Under the pieces are notes generated by a model. That model did not search any database. It was not told where the DNA came from and was given only the letters and a program-made list of their open reading frames with translations. DNA of 18,816 nt from Dehalococcoidia bacterium (GTDB lineage: Bacteria; Chloroflexota; Dehalococcoidia; GIF9; AB-539-J10). The DNA is taken from positions 1 through 18,816 of the forward strand of contig JAUWHW010000007.1 in the NCBI GenBank assembly GCA_030605665.1. Direction: 5' to 3'. Positions 1-8,337 of the stretch are shown here, piece by piece. Positions within the stretch are counted from its first letter, which is position 1. Each line of letters starts with the position of its first letter. The position numbers were made by a program, and so were the translations under genes.

Positions 1-2
1 TC

Positions 3-3000
3 CCTTCAACGATAACACACGACCCCTCAGACTTGGCAAGATACAACTTCTTCTATGGTATGCCAGAAACATATCCCGAGAATGGGCTCAATATCATGAA
101 CGCCTTCTGGTTTACCTGGGAGTATCTTGGAGGGTTGCAGGGCTGGGGCTGGGATACACACCGAGTTTTAGCCGGCATGAATGCTACCTATTATCTAGCC
201 CCTGAGGCGGCTACATACTATGGCGATTATATGCCTACCTATGGGGGCTGGGATGAGCCGCCATTTGGCCCTATACAGGAATGGCATGTGGGGCGTCATT
301 ACCCTTACCCACAAATACCTCCAGAAAAGGGGGAAACGGGAAATGTTACTCTTGGAGAGTTCCAGTTTGCACCTTATGTTCCCGGGCTCAGTGTCCGAGT
401 GACACCGGGTGCAGGGCTTTCTACTGTTGACCTCACTGGTGAAATTTGGACTGGTCTCACCTGGCCACACGGGCAGTGGTCAACTAGTGGAAAACCAGTA
501 TCACCTTATCCTCCGAACAGAACCCCCCATTATAAGTTCTATGTTGATGGCATGGAGGTTGCCAGTGGCTCCTTAGGTCGCCCAGATGGCACTGGGTATG
601 AGGGCTTATGGTGGGATGACGTATCAGAGTCGTGGGATGTGACTGGGGAGAGAGGCCTGCTTCAACTTCACATGCCCAGCCTGGCGACGATATCCAACTG
701 GACAACCTACGAAGTGGATTTTGACTTAGCGAGTAACGTCAATATCCCGCCGCTTTTCGATAGCATTATCGTGCCTCCTAGCTACTCTCCCGGAGAAGAC
801 ATCACCATAGAGCTTGTACCTGCGGACACGATCACCGATCTCACCTTGGAGTACAGCTTTGATAAGGGAATCAGTTGGCAGATGGCAGGGGAAACGGGCG
901 AAGGGTACTTGATACCAACCGAGATGGCTGACGAACTCTCCATTCGTATATCTGGAACAGATGTCAACGGCAATTCAGTAATGTATGTTTCGGATGCTAT
1001 ATCCTTGTCAGGAGAGGTGAAACTGGAGGCGCCACAGTGTATTTCCGGGATTCCTGAATGGACAATAGACATTCCCGGTAGCCTGACAACGATAGAAGGA
1101 GAAGGCTTGAAAGGGCTTGCAGTTAGCATGTCTGATGGCGAGATTTTAACCTATACTTCACCTGATGAGGAGGGAGCTTTCGCCTTCGCTTATGAAGTAT
1201 ATGAATTACCTCAGGAGCTTACCATCGCCTCCCCAACTGCGGGGGTTTATGATTCCACAGCTATTTCTGTATCAGTCGAACTTGGCCCTATACCTCCAAC
1301 GCTGGTTGCACCGGTGGATGGTTCGGTCATCCAGCCGGGAGAAATATTATTCCAGTGGAATGCTATACCGATAGCTGTGAACTACAGGATTCAGATTGAC
1401 ACCGTGGATACTTTCAATTCGCCTGACCTTATCTCAGAAACATTGGCTCCTACCAACTATACGACCACCTTGAGCTTGGGTACCTGGTACTGGCATGTGC
1501 TGGCCATAGATGGTGAGGGCAACGAAAGTGACTACTCTCCCACCTGGCATTTCAGCACTGCTGAACCAGTGGTTCAGGTAACTACTGACCCAGCTAGTGA
1601 TTATGCACCGGGGATAACTCAAACCGCTGATGGCAAAATCTGGGTAGTGTGGCGTTCTGAGCGTTCGGGTAATGCTGACATCTGGTATAAGACCAGCTCT
1701 GATAGCGGTGCTAGTTGGTCTAGTGCTTCACAAGTAACCACTACTAGTCGGGATAGCTCCCCAGCGATAACTCAGACAAATAATAGCAAGGTATGGGTGG
1801 TGTGGCGGGCTTACCGCCTTGGAAACTCGGACATCTGGTATAAGACTAGCTCGGATGGCGGTGTTACCTGGTCTAGTGCCTCTCAAGTAACTACTGACCC
1901 AGCTAGTGATTATGCACCGGGGATAACTCAAACCGCTGATGGCAAAATCTGGGTAGTGTGGCGTTCTGAGCGTTCGGGTAATGCTGACATCTGGTATAAG
2001 ACCAGCTCTGATGGCGGCGCCACCTGGTCTGGTGCTTCTCAAATAACCATATACTCCGGCGGTGATTACGAGCCAGCCATAATTCAGACTTCAGAAGGCG
2101 AGATATGGGTAGTATGGGAGAGATACGGGGATACATGGTACAAGACAAGCGATGATGGTGGCATCACTTGGTCAGAGGAGGCGGTCTTAGTCGAGCAGGC
2201 CTGTGGATCAGCCATTGCCCACACCTCCGACAATAAACTATGGCTGGCATGGGAGAGGAACAGGGACATCTGGTACCAGACGTCGAATGATAGCGGTGTC
2301 ACCTGGTCTGAAGCATCCCAATTCACAAGATTTACTGGTTATGATAGCGCTCCAGCAGCCACTGCCCTATCCAGTGGGAAATTGGCAGTGGCGTGGCAAT
2401 CCGACCGTGCTGTTAATAACGACATCTGGTATGGCGTTATCGACCTTATGGAAGATATAGACCCGCCACCTCACCTGCTTTACGCTCAAAATGAGCCACG
2501 CTACCCTGATACTGAGGATACCGTGACTGTGCTGGCATGGCCTACCGATGAGTCAGCGATACAGGATGTTCAGCTTGTGTGGTGGGTGGATGACACATTG
2601 CAAGATAATCTCACCATGTATGATGATGGGAATCACGGGGACTATAACGCTGGCGATGGTATCTACGGCATTCAGATTGGCCACTTCCCAACCGCTGGCA
2701 CTGAGGTGGAATATCAGATACAGATAACGGATATTGATGACAATACAATTGTAGCTCCTCGATGGCGTTGCGCATTCGAAGTTATTGAACCCTTCGTAAA
2801 GATGGCTGACATCCTTCTGGTTGGCGACTATGCAAGTTGGGTTATTCCTTATTACACTGATGCGTTAGACACATCAGGTTATGTTTATGATGTGTGGGAT
2901 GGTGACCTGCGAGGAAATATAGATGGTGAGACATTGGACCAATACTTGGATGGCGTCGTTATCTGGACTGACGATTATGTCTCCAGTGAGACCCAAGACA

Positions 3001-4406
3001 ACCTGGTAAATTACCTTGACAATGGGGGGAAGCTGTTCATAAGTGGGCAGGACATTGGTTACTACACGGGTGGCTCTGCCTTCTACCAGGACTACCTTCA
3101 TGCCCAGTATGTTCAGGATGACATCGAGCTTTATGCCTTGTTTGGTGTACCTGATGACCCTATAACTGATGGTCTTTATGTATCCATATCTGGTGGTGAT
3201 GGGGCAAACAATCAATCTTCACCGAGTGAAATCGATGCTATATTGCCGGCGGTGAGCATTTTCACCTACGACCCTGAAGCCACCACGCCTTTAGTTGAGC
3301 CAAGTGTCCCTGAAGAAGAAGTGCAACCTGAGAGCGATGAGATGTTGCCCTCGTGGGAACGAGTAGAGAGACTTCGAGAAGAGATGCCAGTGAGAGACTC
3401 TTCAACAGAAAAGGGGGCTGGCACTGGAGCTATTATATCTAGTGGTAGTGGAGGGCTGCGAGTGGATACAGGGACTTATCAAGTAGTCTACTTTGCCTTT
3501 GGTTTTGAGGCTATAAATTCCGCCGTTGACAGAGCCACGGTAATGGAAAGGGTGCTCAGCTGGCTAGCACCGAACAATCCACCTAATGTACCCTCCAATC
3601 CCTCACCAGCAGACCATGCTATTGGCGTTTCCATCAATGCTGACCTGAGTTGGACTGGTGGCGACCCTGATGCTGGGGATACACTAACCTATGATGTCTA
3701 CTTTGGCACTAGTGCAGCCCCACCTTTGGTCTCCAATGACCAGTCAGCAGCAACCTATGACCCAGGGACTCTAAATAGCAACACTAAATATTATTGGAAG
3801 ATAGTGGCTACTGACAATCATGCCGCATCCGCAACTGGACCTGTGTGGGATTTCACCACTGGGCCTCCTGGAGGGCCGCAAGCAAATAGAACCCTGCCTG
3901 ATTCTGCTCTGGTAAAAAACCAAGAGTTTGAGGTCGGCATTGACATATCGGGTGCTCTATTTGGGCGGGTAATCGAAACTTTGCCGGAGAACTTTGACTT
4001 CGTCACCACTGATACCGTTGATGTTCAGTGTGAAGTTGTCTCAGGGATGCCTGAGGGCGGTGTTACCGGTGAGATAATAGGCGACAGGGTGGCAAAGTTT
4101 ACCTTCTTTGCCAGTTCGGCAACGGCCAGCAGCTTCAAATACTTTGTGACAGCGCCGGATAATGCGGTTACAGGTGCTGCATTTTCTGGTGTACTTCAGA
4201 CTGGCCCCGAGGAGCAATACGCTGTTGGTGGCGATACTATTATAAATGTAGTTTGGGACCCCTGGATCTATGATGAAGATGATAGTGGCTACATTGAGAT
4301 AGGCGAGCTTCTGGATGCCATCAGTGACTATATCGGTGGGGATATAACCATTAGCCAGTTGCTGGAGCTCATCAGCCTATACATAAATCACACCCCCAAG
4401 CCATAA
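3..4406 (+). CDS. Large modular surface protein, 5' partial: Fn3-like modules, six-blade BNR propeller, GATase-like region, EF-hand C-terminus
   Basis: The frame is open to the left edge with no stop, so the gene starts outside the window; the TTG at 33 is not a credible start. Residues are counted from 33. About 1-420 are beta-rich and unrecognised. Residues 420-511 are Fn3-like. Residues 513-803 hold six repeats of the BNR/sialidase-like type (IWVVW...DIWYKTSSDGG.TW), enough for one six-blade propeller. About 810-920 resembles a 'choice-of-anchor' beta domain (DDGNHGDYNAGDGIYG). About 925-1175 resembles a class I glutamine amidotransferase-like fold (ILLVGDY... GGKLFISGQDIGYY). Another Fn3 follows (about 1185-1280), then a beta domain, then an EF-hand loop D1414-E1425 and a degenerate second hand. 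A role as a secreted or cell-surface binding protein is inferred from the architecture. No catalytic residues of a sialidase are visible. The module order is clear; the substrate is unknown. Confidence 0.85.
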   Translation, partial: PSTITHDPSDLARYNFFYGMPETYPENGLNIMNAFWFTWEYLGGLQGWGWDTHRVLAGMNATYYLAPEAATYYGDYMPTYGGWDEPPFGPIQEWHVGRHYPYPQIPPEKGETGNVTLGEFQFAPYVPGLSVRVTPGAGLSTVDLTGEIWTGLTWPHGQWSTSGKPVSPYPPNRTPHYKFYVDGMEVASGSLGRPDGTGYEGLWWDDVSESWDVTGERGLLQLHMPSLATISNWTTYEVDFDLASNVNIPPLFDSIIVPPSYSPGEDITIELVPADTITDLTLEYSFDKGISWQMAGETGEGYLIPTEMADELSIRISGTDVNGNSVMYVSDAISLSGEVKLEAPQCISGIPEWTIDIPGSLTTIEGEGLKGLAVSMSDGEILTYTSPDEEGAFAFAYEVYELPQELTIASPTAGVYDSTAISVSVELGPIPPTLVAPVDGSVIQPGEILFQWNAIPIAVNYRIQIDTVDTFNSPDLISETLAPTNYTTTLSLGTWYWHVLAIDGEGNESDYSPTWHFSTAEPVVQVTTDPASDYAPGITQTADGKIWVVWRSERSGNADIWYKTSSDSGASWSSASQVTTTSRDSSPAITQTNNSKVWVVWRAYRLGNSDIWYKTSSDGGVTWSSASQVTTDPASDYAPGITQTADGKIWVVWRSERSGNADIWYKTSSDGGATWSGASQITIYSGGDYEPAIIQTSEGEIWVVWERYGDTWYKTSDDGGITWSEEAVLVEQACGSAIAHTSDNKLWLAWERNRDIWYQTSNDSGVTWSEASQFTRFTGYDSAPAATALSSGKLAVAWQSDRAVNNDIWYGVIDLMEDIDPPPHLLYAQNEPRYPDTEDTVTVLAWPTDESAIQDVQLVWWVDDTLQDNLTMYDDGNHGDYNAGDGIYGIQIGHFPTAGTEVEYQIQITDIDDNTIVAPRWRCAFEVIEPFVKMADILLVGDYASWVIPYYTDALDTSGYVYDVWDGDLRGNIDGETLDQYLDGVVIWTDDYVSSETQDNLVNYLDNGGKLFISGQDIGYYTGGSAFYQDYLHAQYVQDDIELYALFGVPDDPITDGLYVSISGGDGANNQSSPSEIDAILPAVSIFTYDPEATTPLVEPSVPEEEVQPESDEMLPSWERVERLREEMPVRDSSTEKGAGTGAIISSGSGGLRVDTGTYQVVYFAFGFEAINSAVDRATVMERVLSWLAPNNPPNVPSNPSPADHAIGVSINADLSWTGGDPDAGDTLTYDVYFGTSAAPPLVSNDQSAATYDPGTLNSNTKYYWKIVATDNHAASATGPVWDFTTGPPGGPQANRTLPDSALVKNQEFEVGIDISGALFGRVIETLPENFDFVTTDTVDVQCEVVSGMPEGGVTGEIIGDRVAKFTFFASSATASSFKYFVTAPDNAVTGAAFSGVLQTGPEEQYAVGGDTIINVVWDPWIYDEDDSGYIEIGELLDAISDYIGGDITISQLLELISLYINHTPKP
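1578..1703 (+). repeat. 126-bp exact direct repeat, copy 1 (propeller blade 1)
   Basis: These 126 bases (42 codons) recur identically at 1887-2012, 309 bases downstream, which is exactly two blades. Blade 2 between them differs clearly in DNA and protein. The flanking base differs at both ends, so the identity is exactly bounded. Confidence 0.95.
1887..2012 (+). repeat. 126-bp exact direct repeat, copy 2 (propeller blade 3)
   Basis: Identical to 1578-1703 and in the same reading frame. It encodes the core of blade 3 of the BNR-like propeller. Confidence 0.95.
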
Positions 4407-4413
4407 AGCAGAG
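4284..4413 (+). repeat. 130-bp exact repeat of EF-hand 3' module, copy 1
   Basis: This covers the last 41 codons of the large surface gene, its TAA stop and 7 bases beyond. It is identical to 7139-7268 at the end of another gene. It encodes most of the EF-hand loop and the helix ending in YINHTPKP. Confidence 0.95.
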
Positions 4414-4687
4414 TTAAGGCAAGGGCTTATTAAGCCCCTCTCTCTGGTAGGCGTTGCATGTGAAGCAGCATTAGTCTGCAATAGTCCGCGCAAAATTTCT
4501 CCCGCTTTGGGGAGCTAGGGCTTTCGTCCTACGTGTCAAATCATTTAAGTAGCTAACCCAACTCGAAGTTGTTCTCAACACCAATGTGGTCTAGAATATG
4601 AAAAAGGTATGAGGATATTCTTGGTGCCAAAACTCAGGCTCATGCTAAAGAGAGAAAGCCGATGAATGCGATGTGTGGAGATGCATA
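4407..4687. other. Intergenic stretch with small hairpins, no gene seen
   Basis: A 6-bp stem with a 3-base loop (GGGCTT ATT AAGCCC, 4423-4437) follows the stop; no T-run follows, so it is at best a weak terminator. Its surroundings resemble the sequence just after the stop of the mini secreted gene (5819-5850), suggesting shared 3' flanks. A second hairpin with a TTTC loop lies at 4516-4531. I see no coding signal or recognisable riboswitch. Confidence 0.5.
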
Positions 4688-5170
4688 ATGCTTGCTATCA
4701 TTTTACCCAAAAAGCTTGACGAGAAACTAAGGAGGAAAGCTGAGGAAGCAGGAGCCTTGCCTGAGGAATTAGGAGTTGAGCTAATTCGCAATAGCTTGCA
4801 TGAAGAGCTGGACCCTGAGGAACTTATTGAACACTACCAAGCCCTGAGCGAGAAATACCTTGCTGAGGCAAAGGAATTTTTGAATAAGGGAGATCTTGTT
4901 CAAACTTCTGAAAAACTATGGGGTGCTACTTCACTAGCAGTCAAGATGGTAGCTGCTAAGAGGGGATTAAAATTGGAGAAGCACGGGAGCTTGTGGGATT
5001 TTATTAACACACTGGCGAAGGAAGGCAAAGATAAGGACTTCATCAAGCTTTTTCATGTAGCAAATGGCCTACATAAAAACTTCTATGAAAGTGAAATGGC
5101 TCCAGAAACTGTAGAAATTTCAGTGGAAGACGTTGAGAGGTTAATCGCTAAATTAAGGGGAATCTCATAA
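4688..5170 (+). CDS. PaREP1 family protein
   Basis: The body of this 160-residue protein matches the PaREP1 family, first known as repeated genes in Pyrobaculum and also found in anaerobic bacteria. Hallmarks seen are HYQALSEKYLAEAKEFLNKGD, the segment around SEKLWGATSLAVKMVAAKRG, a HGSLWDF stretch and the end VANGLHKNFYE. The N-terminal 45 residues are charged and helical. The family's function is not established; a nucleic-acid or HEPN-like role has been discussed, and I infer none here. I chose ATG 4688 because GGAG at 4677-4680 gives a 7-base spacing; the GTG at 4673 would place that GGAG inside the gene. The gene stands alone among surface-protein genes and may have been acquired horizontally. 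Confidence 0.75.
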   Translation: MLAIILPKKLDEKLRRKAEEAGALPEELGVELIRNSLHEELDPEELIEHYQALSEKYLAEAKEFLNKGDLVQTSEKLWGATSLAVKMVAAKRGLKLEKHGSLWDFINTLAKEGKDKDFIKLFHVANGLHKNFYESEMAPETVEISVEDVERLIAKLRGIS

Positions 5171-5217
5171 CATAGGGAATTAAACCAGTGTAAAAAGCAA
5201 CTGTGTCCGTTGCATAG

Positions 5218-5413
5218 CTACTTAGGGAAGCCAGCCGCAAAGGCGATTTCGACAATGATGGCGATATTGACATATTTGACTTTTGTCCTCTTTATTGCGG
5301 CTTATGGCTCGGAGCTAGGAGACGACAACCACAACCCTGCTGGAGACTTTGATGATAATGGTGTTATCAACATATTCGACTTTGTCCAGTTCGCCGCTGT
5401 TTATGGAACATAG
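5218..5413 (+). pseudogene. Orphan dockerin domain with a frameshift
   Basis: Two dockerin type I-like calcium repeats are readable: GDFDNDGDIDIFDF in frame 1, then IAAYGSELGDDNHNPAGDFD and NGVINIFDFVQFAAVYGT in frame 2. The frame changes at the T-run 5281-5284: removing one T restores one continuous domain of about 60 residues ending at the TAG at 5411-5413. Frame 1 has a stop at 5215-5217, and the next upstream gene, with unrelated sequence, ends at 5170. This is therefore a detached 3' end of a lost surface-protein gene, not a functional small protein. A sequencing error at the T-run could explain the frameshift but not the missing upstream part. Confidence 0.65.
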
Positions 5414-5498
5414 CAGTGTAAGTGAGGCGAGCAATTCGTCTGCAAGTGCTACAATTAGGATTACCTGGAGAACTGCCTCTAATGAAGGAGGTTAAGAA

Positions 5499-5537
5499 GT
5501 GTCAAGGGCAAAATACCAAATAGAGGGGGTAACATGA
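5499..5537 (+). CDS. Possible 12-codon upstream ORF coupled to the mini secreted gene
   Basis: GTG 5499 follows a near-perfect ribosome binding site, AAGGAGGT at 5485-5492, with 6 bases of spacing. It encodes MSRAKYQIEGVT and stops with a TGA that overlaps the ATG of the next gene (ATGA at 5534-5537). The next gene has its own weaker site (GAGGGGG). The overlap suggests translational coupling. The short length makes a chance arrangement possible. Confidence 0.35.
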   Translation: MSRAKYQIEGVT

Positions 5538-5821
5538 AAAGAAGCTTACTAGGAATCTTGCTAGTTTTAGCGATGGTGCTAAGCCTTATGGGTATAAACG
5601 TAGTATCAGCAGATGTCTCTGGAGCTACAGATTTGAACCCTCAAAACGTGACTTTGATATGTATTGATGATGACTATGATGAAAATGACAATGGCTATCT
5701 TGACATTGGCGAGCTTCTGGATGTTATTGATGATTACATCAGTGGCACTATAACCATTAGCCAGCTACTTCAGGCTATCAGGAAATACATAGACCACACC
5801 CCCGTCATCGAGTGGAGTTAA
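5534..5821 (+). CDS. Mini secreted protein: signal peptide plus EF-hand module
   Basis: This 95-residue protein has a clear signal peptide (MKRS, a hydrophobic run, predicted cleavage after VVSA at residue 26). About 20 linker residues follow, then an EF-hand loop DENDNGYLDIGE (D49-E60) with D1, N3, N5, G6 and E12 in canonical places. A second, ligand-poor half follows (TITISQLLQAIRKYIDHT). The C-terminal module is a diverged version of the one ending the large surface gene and the 7261 gene. The protein is almost nothing but export signal and C-terminal module, so it may be an internal-deletion derivative of a larger surface gene or a stand-alone calcium-binding peptide. Start ATG 5534 is supported by the GAGGGGG site and the upstream-ORF overlap. 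Confidence 0.7.
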   Translation: MKRSLLGILLVLAMVLSLMGINVVSADVSGATDLNPQNVTLICIDDDYDENDNGYLDIGELLDVIDDYISGTITISQLLQAIRKYIDHTPVIEWS

Positions 5822-6061
5822 GGTTGGGGTTTATTGAGTCCTTGCTTTTATAAGTGACTGTCTGCTGTGTCTGGCTACATACCTCCCCAGCATACACTCA
5901 TAGCGTGCCTGTTCACGGACTGTTCACTGGGTAGCTGTAACTGTCCTGTGTATAGATTTATGTTGGCCATTCCTATACTATCTATTGGTAGTAGTAGGCT
6001 AGGCTAGCCTACATCATGCTACATAGAGAGGGGAGGGGGTATCTCCTGTCCTTACAGTGGG
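5822..6061. other. Intergenic stretch, no gene seen
   Basis: It begins with sequence similar to the 3' flank of the large surface gene (5819-5850). It contains the short palindrome AGGCTAGCCT (6001-6010). No start codon or signal-peptide coding sequence for the downstream truncated gene is visible. Confidence 0.5.
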
Positions 6062-7261
6062 AGCTATGATGAAAGTTGTCTCTCCGACGAAAATATCAGT
6101 TTTTGTAAGTGGGAAAAGGATACTTGGCAAGAAATTCTTAAAATAGAGGACGATGTTTTAGAGCCGGGGCAACATTTCACAGGCACTGCACCCATTGCCG
6201 TTGATGAGCAATATATCTGGCAAATAGCTAGCGGCAGCCACTTGAGAATATTTGATAAAAACAGTGGGGAAAAGATTGGCTCATATCGCATAGTGCAAAT
6301 AGAAGACGGGTCAATTACTTTTGGGGGAGCTGATTTCCCCATTGTAGATGGAGAAAACATTTATTTTTGTAATGCCCGTGGTGGGTTTGAGACTCCTGAC
6401 CAACTTCAAATATGGGATAAAGAGTCTCTTTCGGCAAAGGTTATAAAGGAGTTTCAAGGTGATGAACAAGGCATGGTTGCTGATGATGAAAATCTATACA
6501 TCGCAGCATCTCCCCACAGCTTAGTATTTACAAAGCAAGGAGATATGATTGCAAAGTTATTATCTTCATATAGTATAGGTGTAAGCAACAAACATATTTT
6601 TCTAGGCCAAGCATTTTTTGGAGAGGACGAAGTTCTTAGAGGGCGGATAGCTGTTTATGACAAAGAAACTTACACCTGCCTGAGATGGGTAGAATGTCCA
6701 GGTATTCCTCGTGAAATAATTTCTGATGAAGTGTGGCTTTATGCTATTACCGATTCAGATGAAACCGGACAAACATTGCTTATCTGGGACTTCACTGGAA
6801 TTGCGGTACTATGGATCCCATGTGACCCCACGCCAGCAAACGATGCCTTTGCGGTTTCCATACCGGTCACCCTGAGTGTTCTAGCCAGCGACCCATGTGG
6901 TTATACGCTGACTGTTACCTTCTATGGTACCTCAGATGATAGCATTATTGGCACAGATACTGAGGTTCGCAGTGGCAGTAGAGCAGAGGTTACTTGGTCA
7001 GGACTCACCCCGAATACCATATATAGCTGGTATGCTAAGTCTTGCAATATGTGCTATTGCGCTACAAGCGCTACCTGGAGCTTCACCACCGTAGAGGAGT
7101 GGGTCCCCTGGCCCTGGTGGTTGTATGATGAAAATGACAGTGGCTACATTGAGATAGGCGAGCTTCTGGATGCCATCAGTGACTATATCGGTGGGGATAT
7201 AACCATTAGCCAGTTGCTGGAGCTCATCAGCCTATACATAAATCACACCCCCAAGCCATAA
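6062..7261 (+). pseudogene. 5'-truncated propeller / Fn3-like / EF-hand surface protein
   Basis: The in-frame stop is at 6005-6007 and protein-like sequence runs from about 6062, but no ATG, GTG or TTG occurs in frame before the TTG at 6242. That TTG lies inside a propeller-like repeat (AVDEQYIWQIASGSHLRIFD), so it is not a natural start. The protein then has further repeats of the same kind (VDGENIYFCNARG, DDENLYIAA, SDEVWLYAITDSD). An Fn3-like module (ANDAFAVSIPVTLSVLASDP... TPNTIYSWYAKS) and the EF-hand loop DENDSGYIEIGE follow near the C-terminus. A signal peptide is missing, unlike the mini secreted neighbour. I read this as the 3' part of a surface gene whose 5' end was lost. If expressed from 6242 it would give 339 residues. 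Confidence 0.6.
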
Positions 7262-7268
7262 AGCAGAG
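7139..7268 (+). repeat. 130-bp exact repeat of EF-hand 3' module, copy 2
   Basis: Identical to 4284-4413, including the stop codon and 7 bases of 3' flank. The two genes are unrelated upstream of it. Confidence 0.95.
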
Positions 7269-7291
7269 GAAGGGCTGCTAGATTAAGGTAA

Positions 7292-7363
7292 CCAAGCCTT
7301 AGCCTGCTCACTAACACCTATGAACTTGATAAAGGTTGGAATCTGATTGGCTGGGTTGGTTGA
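7292..7363 (+). pseudogene. Possible surface-protein remnant (GWNLIGW motif)
   Basis: Between stops, one frame reads PSLSLLTNTYELDKGWNLIG then WVG. The 'LDKGWNLIGW' motif is common near the C-terminus of modular secreted proteins. Only 23 codons remain and there is no start codon, so this is at most a fragment. Confidence 0.25.
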
Positions 7364-7451
7364 TAAAAGTTTGCAGGCACTGGCATGTAGACACTGGGCT
7401 AGATCCAGCGGAACTATTTTTCTTGGGGGCAGGCATAGCATAATTAGAGGC

Positions 7452-8048
7452 TCAAGTTATGTTAAGGGTGTGCCAGAGTTCGCTTACTTTAGCTTCAAGC
7501 TGGGGTATGCTTCCATCATTGTAGATTACGGCGTCAGCGTATTTCATCTTTTCCTCTGCTGGCATCTGCGATTTAAGCCTGGCCAATATCTGAGCTTGGC
7601 TTATTTCTTTGTGTTGGGTGAGCCTTTGGGTCACCATATCATCCGGGGCTACCACCAGCCAGACCTTATTTACCAGATTTGTCCACCCTGCTTCAAGGAG
7701 CAAAGTAGCTTCTACTACGATGGCTTTAGCTCCTTGGTGGCGATAAGTTTCAATTCTTTCCTGGGCCAAACGACGTGCTTCGGGGTGCACTATCTGGTTC
7801 AGTTGAGCTAGAGCATTGGGGTCAGCGAAAACTATTTGCCCTAATTCTTGGCGGTCAATTTCCCCATTAGCCTTAACTATATCTTTACCAAAGGCGTTGA
7901 TTAGCTCTTTCCAGGTTTGACTATATAGTTTATAAGTCTCATGCGCCAATTTATCGGCATCAATGATGGTGGCGCCAAGCTTAGCCAGGATTTGGCATAC
8001 TGTGCTTTTGCCACTGCCTATATTCCCAGTCACCCCGATGACAATCAT
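7452..8048 (-). CDS. coaE: Dephospho-CoA kinase
   Basis: The enzyme phosphorylates the 3'-hydroxyl of dephospho-CoA with ATP, the last step of coenzyme A synthesis, in the cytoplasm. The 198-residue length is normal. The N-terminus MIVIGVTGNIGSGKST carries the P-loop (residues 8-15). It continues with the family's ATIIDADKLAHE substrate-lid motif, FADPNALAQLNQIVHPEARR and the VVEATLLLEAGW segment. The start is fixed by the family N-terminus. AGGAG lies only 2 bases before the ATG, an unusually short spacing, and TATAAT sits 9 bases before the ATG (8058-8063, minus strand), so transcripts may have a very short leader. It is divergent from the radical SAM gene at 8423, with repeats between them. 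Confidence 0.95.
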   Translation of the reverse strand: MIVIGVTGNIGSGKSTVCQILAKLGATIIDADKLAHETYKLYSQTWKELINAFGKDIVKANGEIDRQELGQIVFADPNALAQLNQIVHPEARRLAQERIETYRHQGAKAIVVEATLLLEAGWTNLVNKVWLVVAPDDMVTQRLTQHKEISQAQILARLKSQMPAEEKMKYADAVIYNDGSIPQLEAKVSELWHTLNIT

Positions 8049-8103
8049 TTCTCCTGAATTATAGTATGTGGCGTGAATTAGTGCACAGTGCCAGGATATT
8101 TCT

Positions 8104-8160
8104 GTAGTGCGACCCTTCAGGGTCGTGCTTATCTGGCGCGAGGCTAAAGCCTCGCACTAC
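8104..8160. repeat. REPIN-like pair, subfamily A
   Basis: Two palindromes face outward: GTAGTGCGACCC TTCA GGGTCG on the plus strand and GTAGTGCGAGGC TTTA GCCTCG on the minus strand. Each has GTAG, a short stem and a 4-base loop. The ends are an inverted GTAGTGCG/CGCACTAC. Confidence 0.85.
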
Positions 8161-8161
8161 G

Positions 8162-8213
8162 GAGGCGGGGATAAACCCCGCCACTACAATTATGCACCTA
8201 AGGTTGGAGCTTG
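8162..8213. repeat. REP pair, subfamilies B (minus) and C (degenerate)
   Basis: The minus strand reads GTAGTGGCGGGG TTTAT CCCCGCC. Bases 8162-8194 are a 33-bp exact direct repeat of 8338-8370. The following GTTGGAGCTTGTCCCCGG is a decayed subfamily C palindrome. Confidence 0.8.
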
Positions 8214-8229
8214 TCCCCGGTTCCCCCAT

Positions 8230-8298
8230 GTCATCCTGAGCGAAGCGAAGGATCTCACCCACCGAGATTCTTCGGTCGTTTCACTCCCTCAGAATGAC
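8230..8298. repeat. Inverted-repeat element of GTCATYCTGAG type
   Basis: The ends are GTCATCCTGAG and, inverted, GTCATTCTGAG. The inside holds shorter inverted segments around GGATCTC and GAGATTC. Related copies lie at 17901-17957 and, with GTCATTGCGA ends, at 16065-16145. Confidence 0.75.
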
Positions 8299-8337
8299 AA
8301 TGAAAGGGCATGTCGCACAATGACAAGGGAGGGAAAA

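Noticed and set aside
4423..4437. Rho-independent terminator after the large surface gene
   Set aside because: The stem is only 6 bp and no T-run follows.
4407..4687. Possible riboswitch (c-di-GMP type) before the PaREP1 gene
   Set aside because: GCGCAAA, CTAGGG and a small hairpin superficially recall the GEMM class, but the required paired elements and tetraloop contacts do not line up.
7347..7811. Plus-strand frame of 154 codons
   Set aside because: It is antisense to coaE, whose family match is unambiguous.
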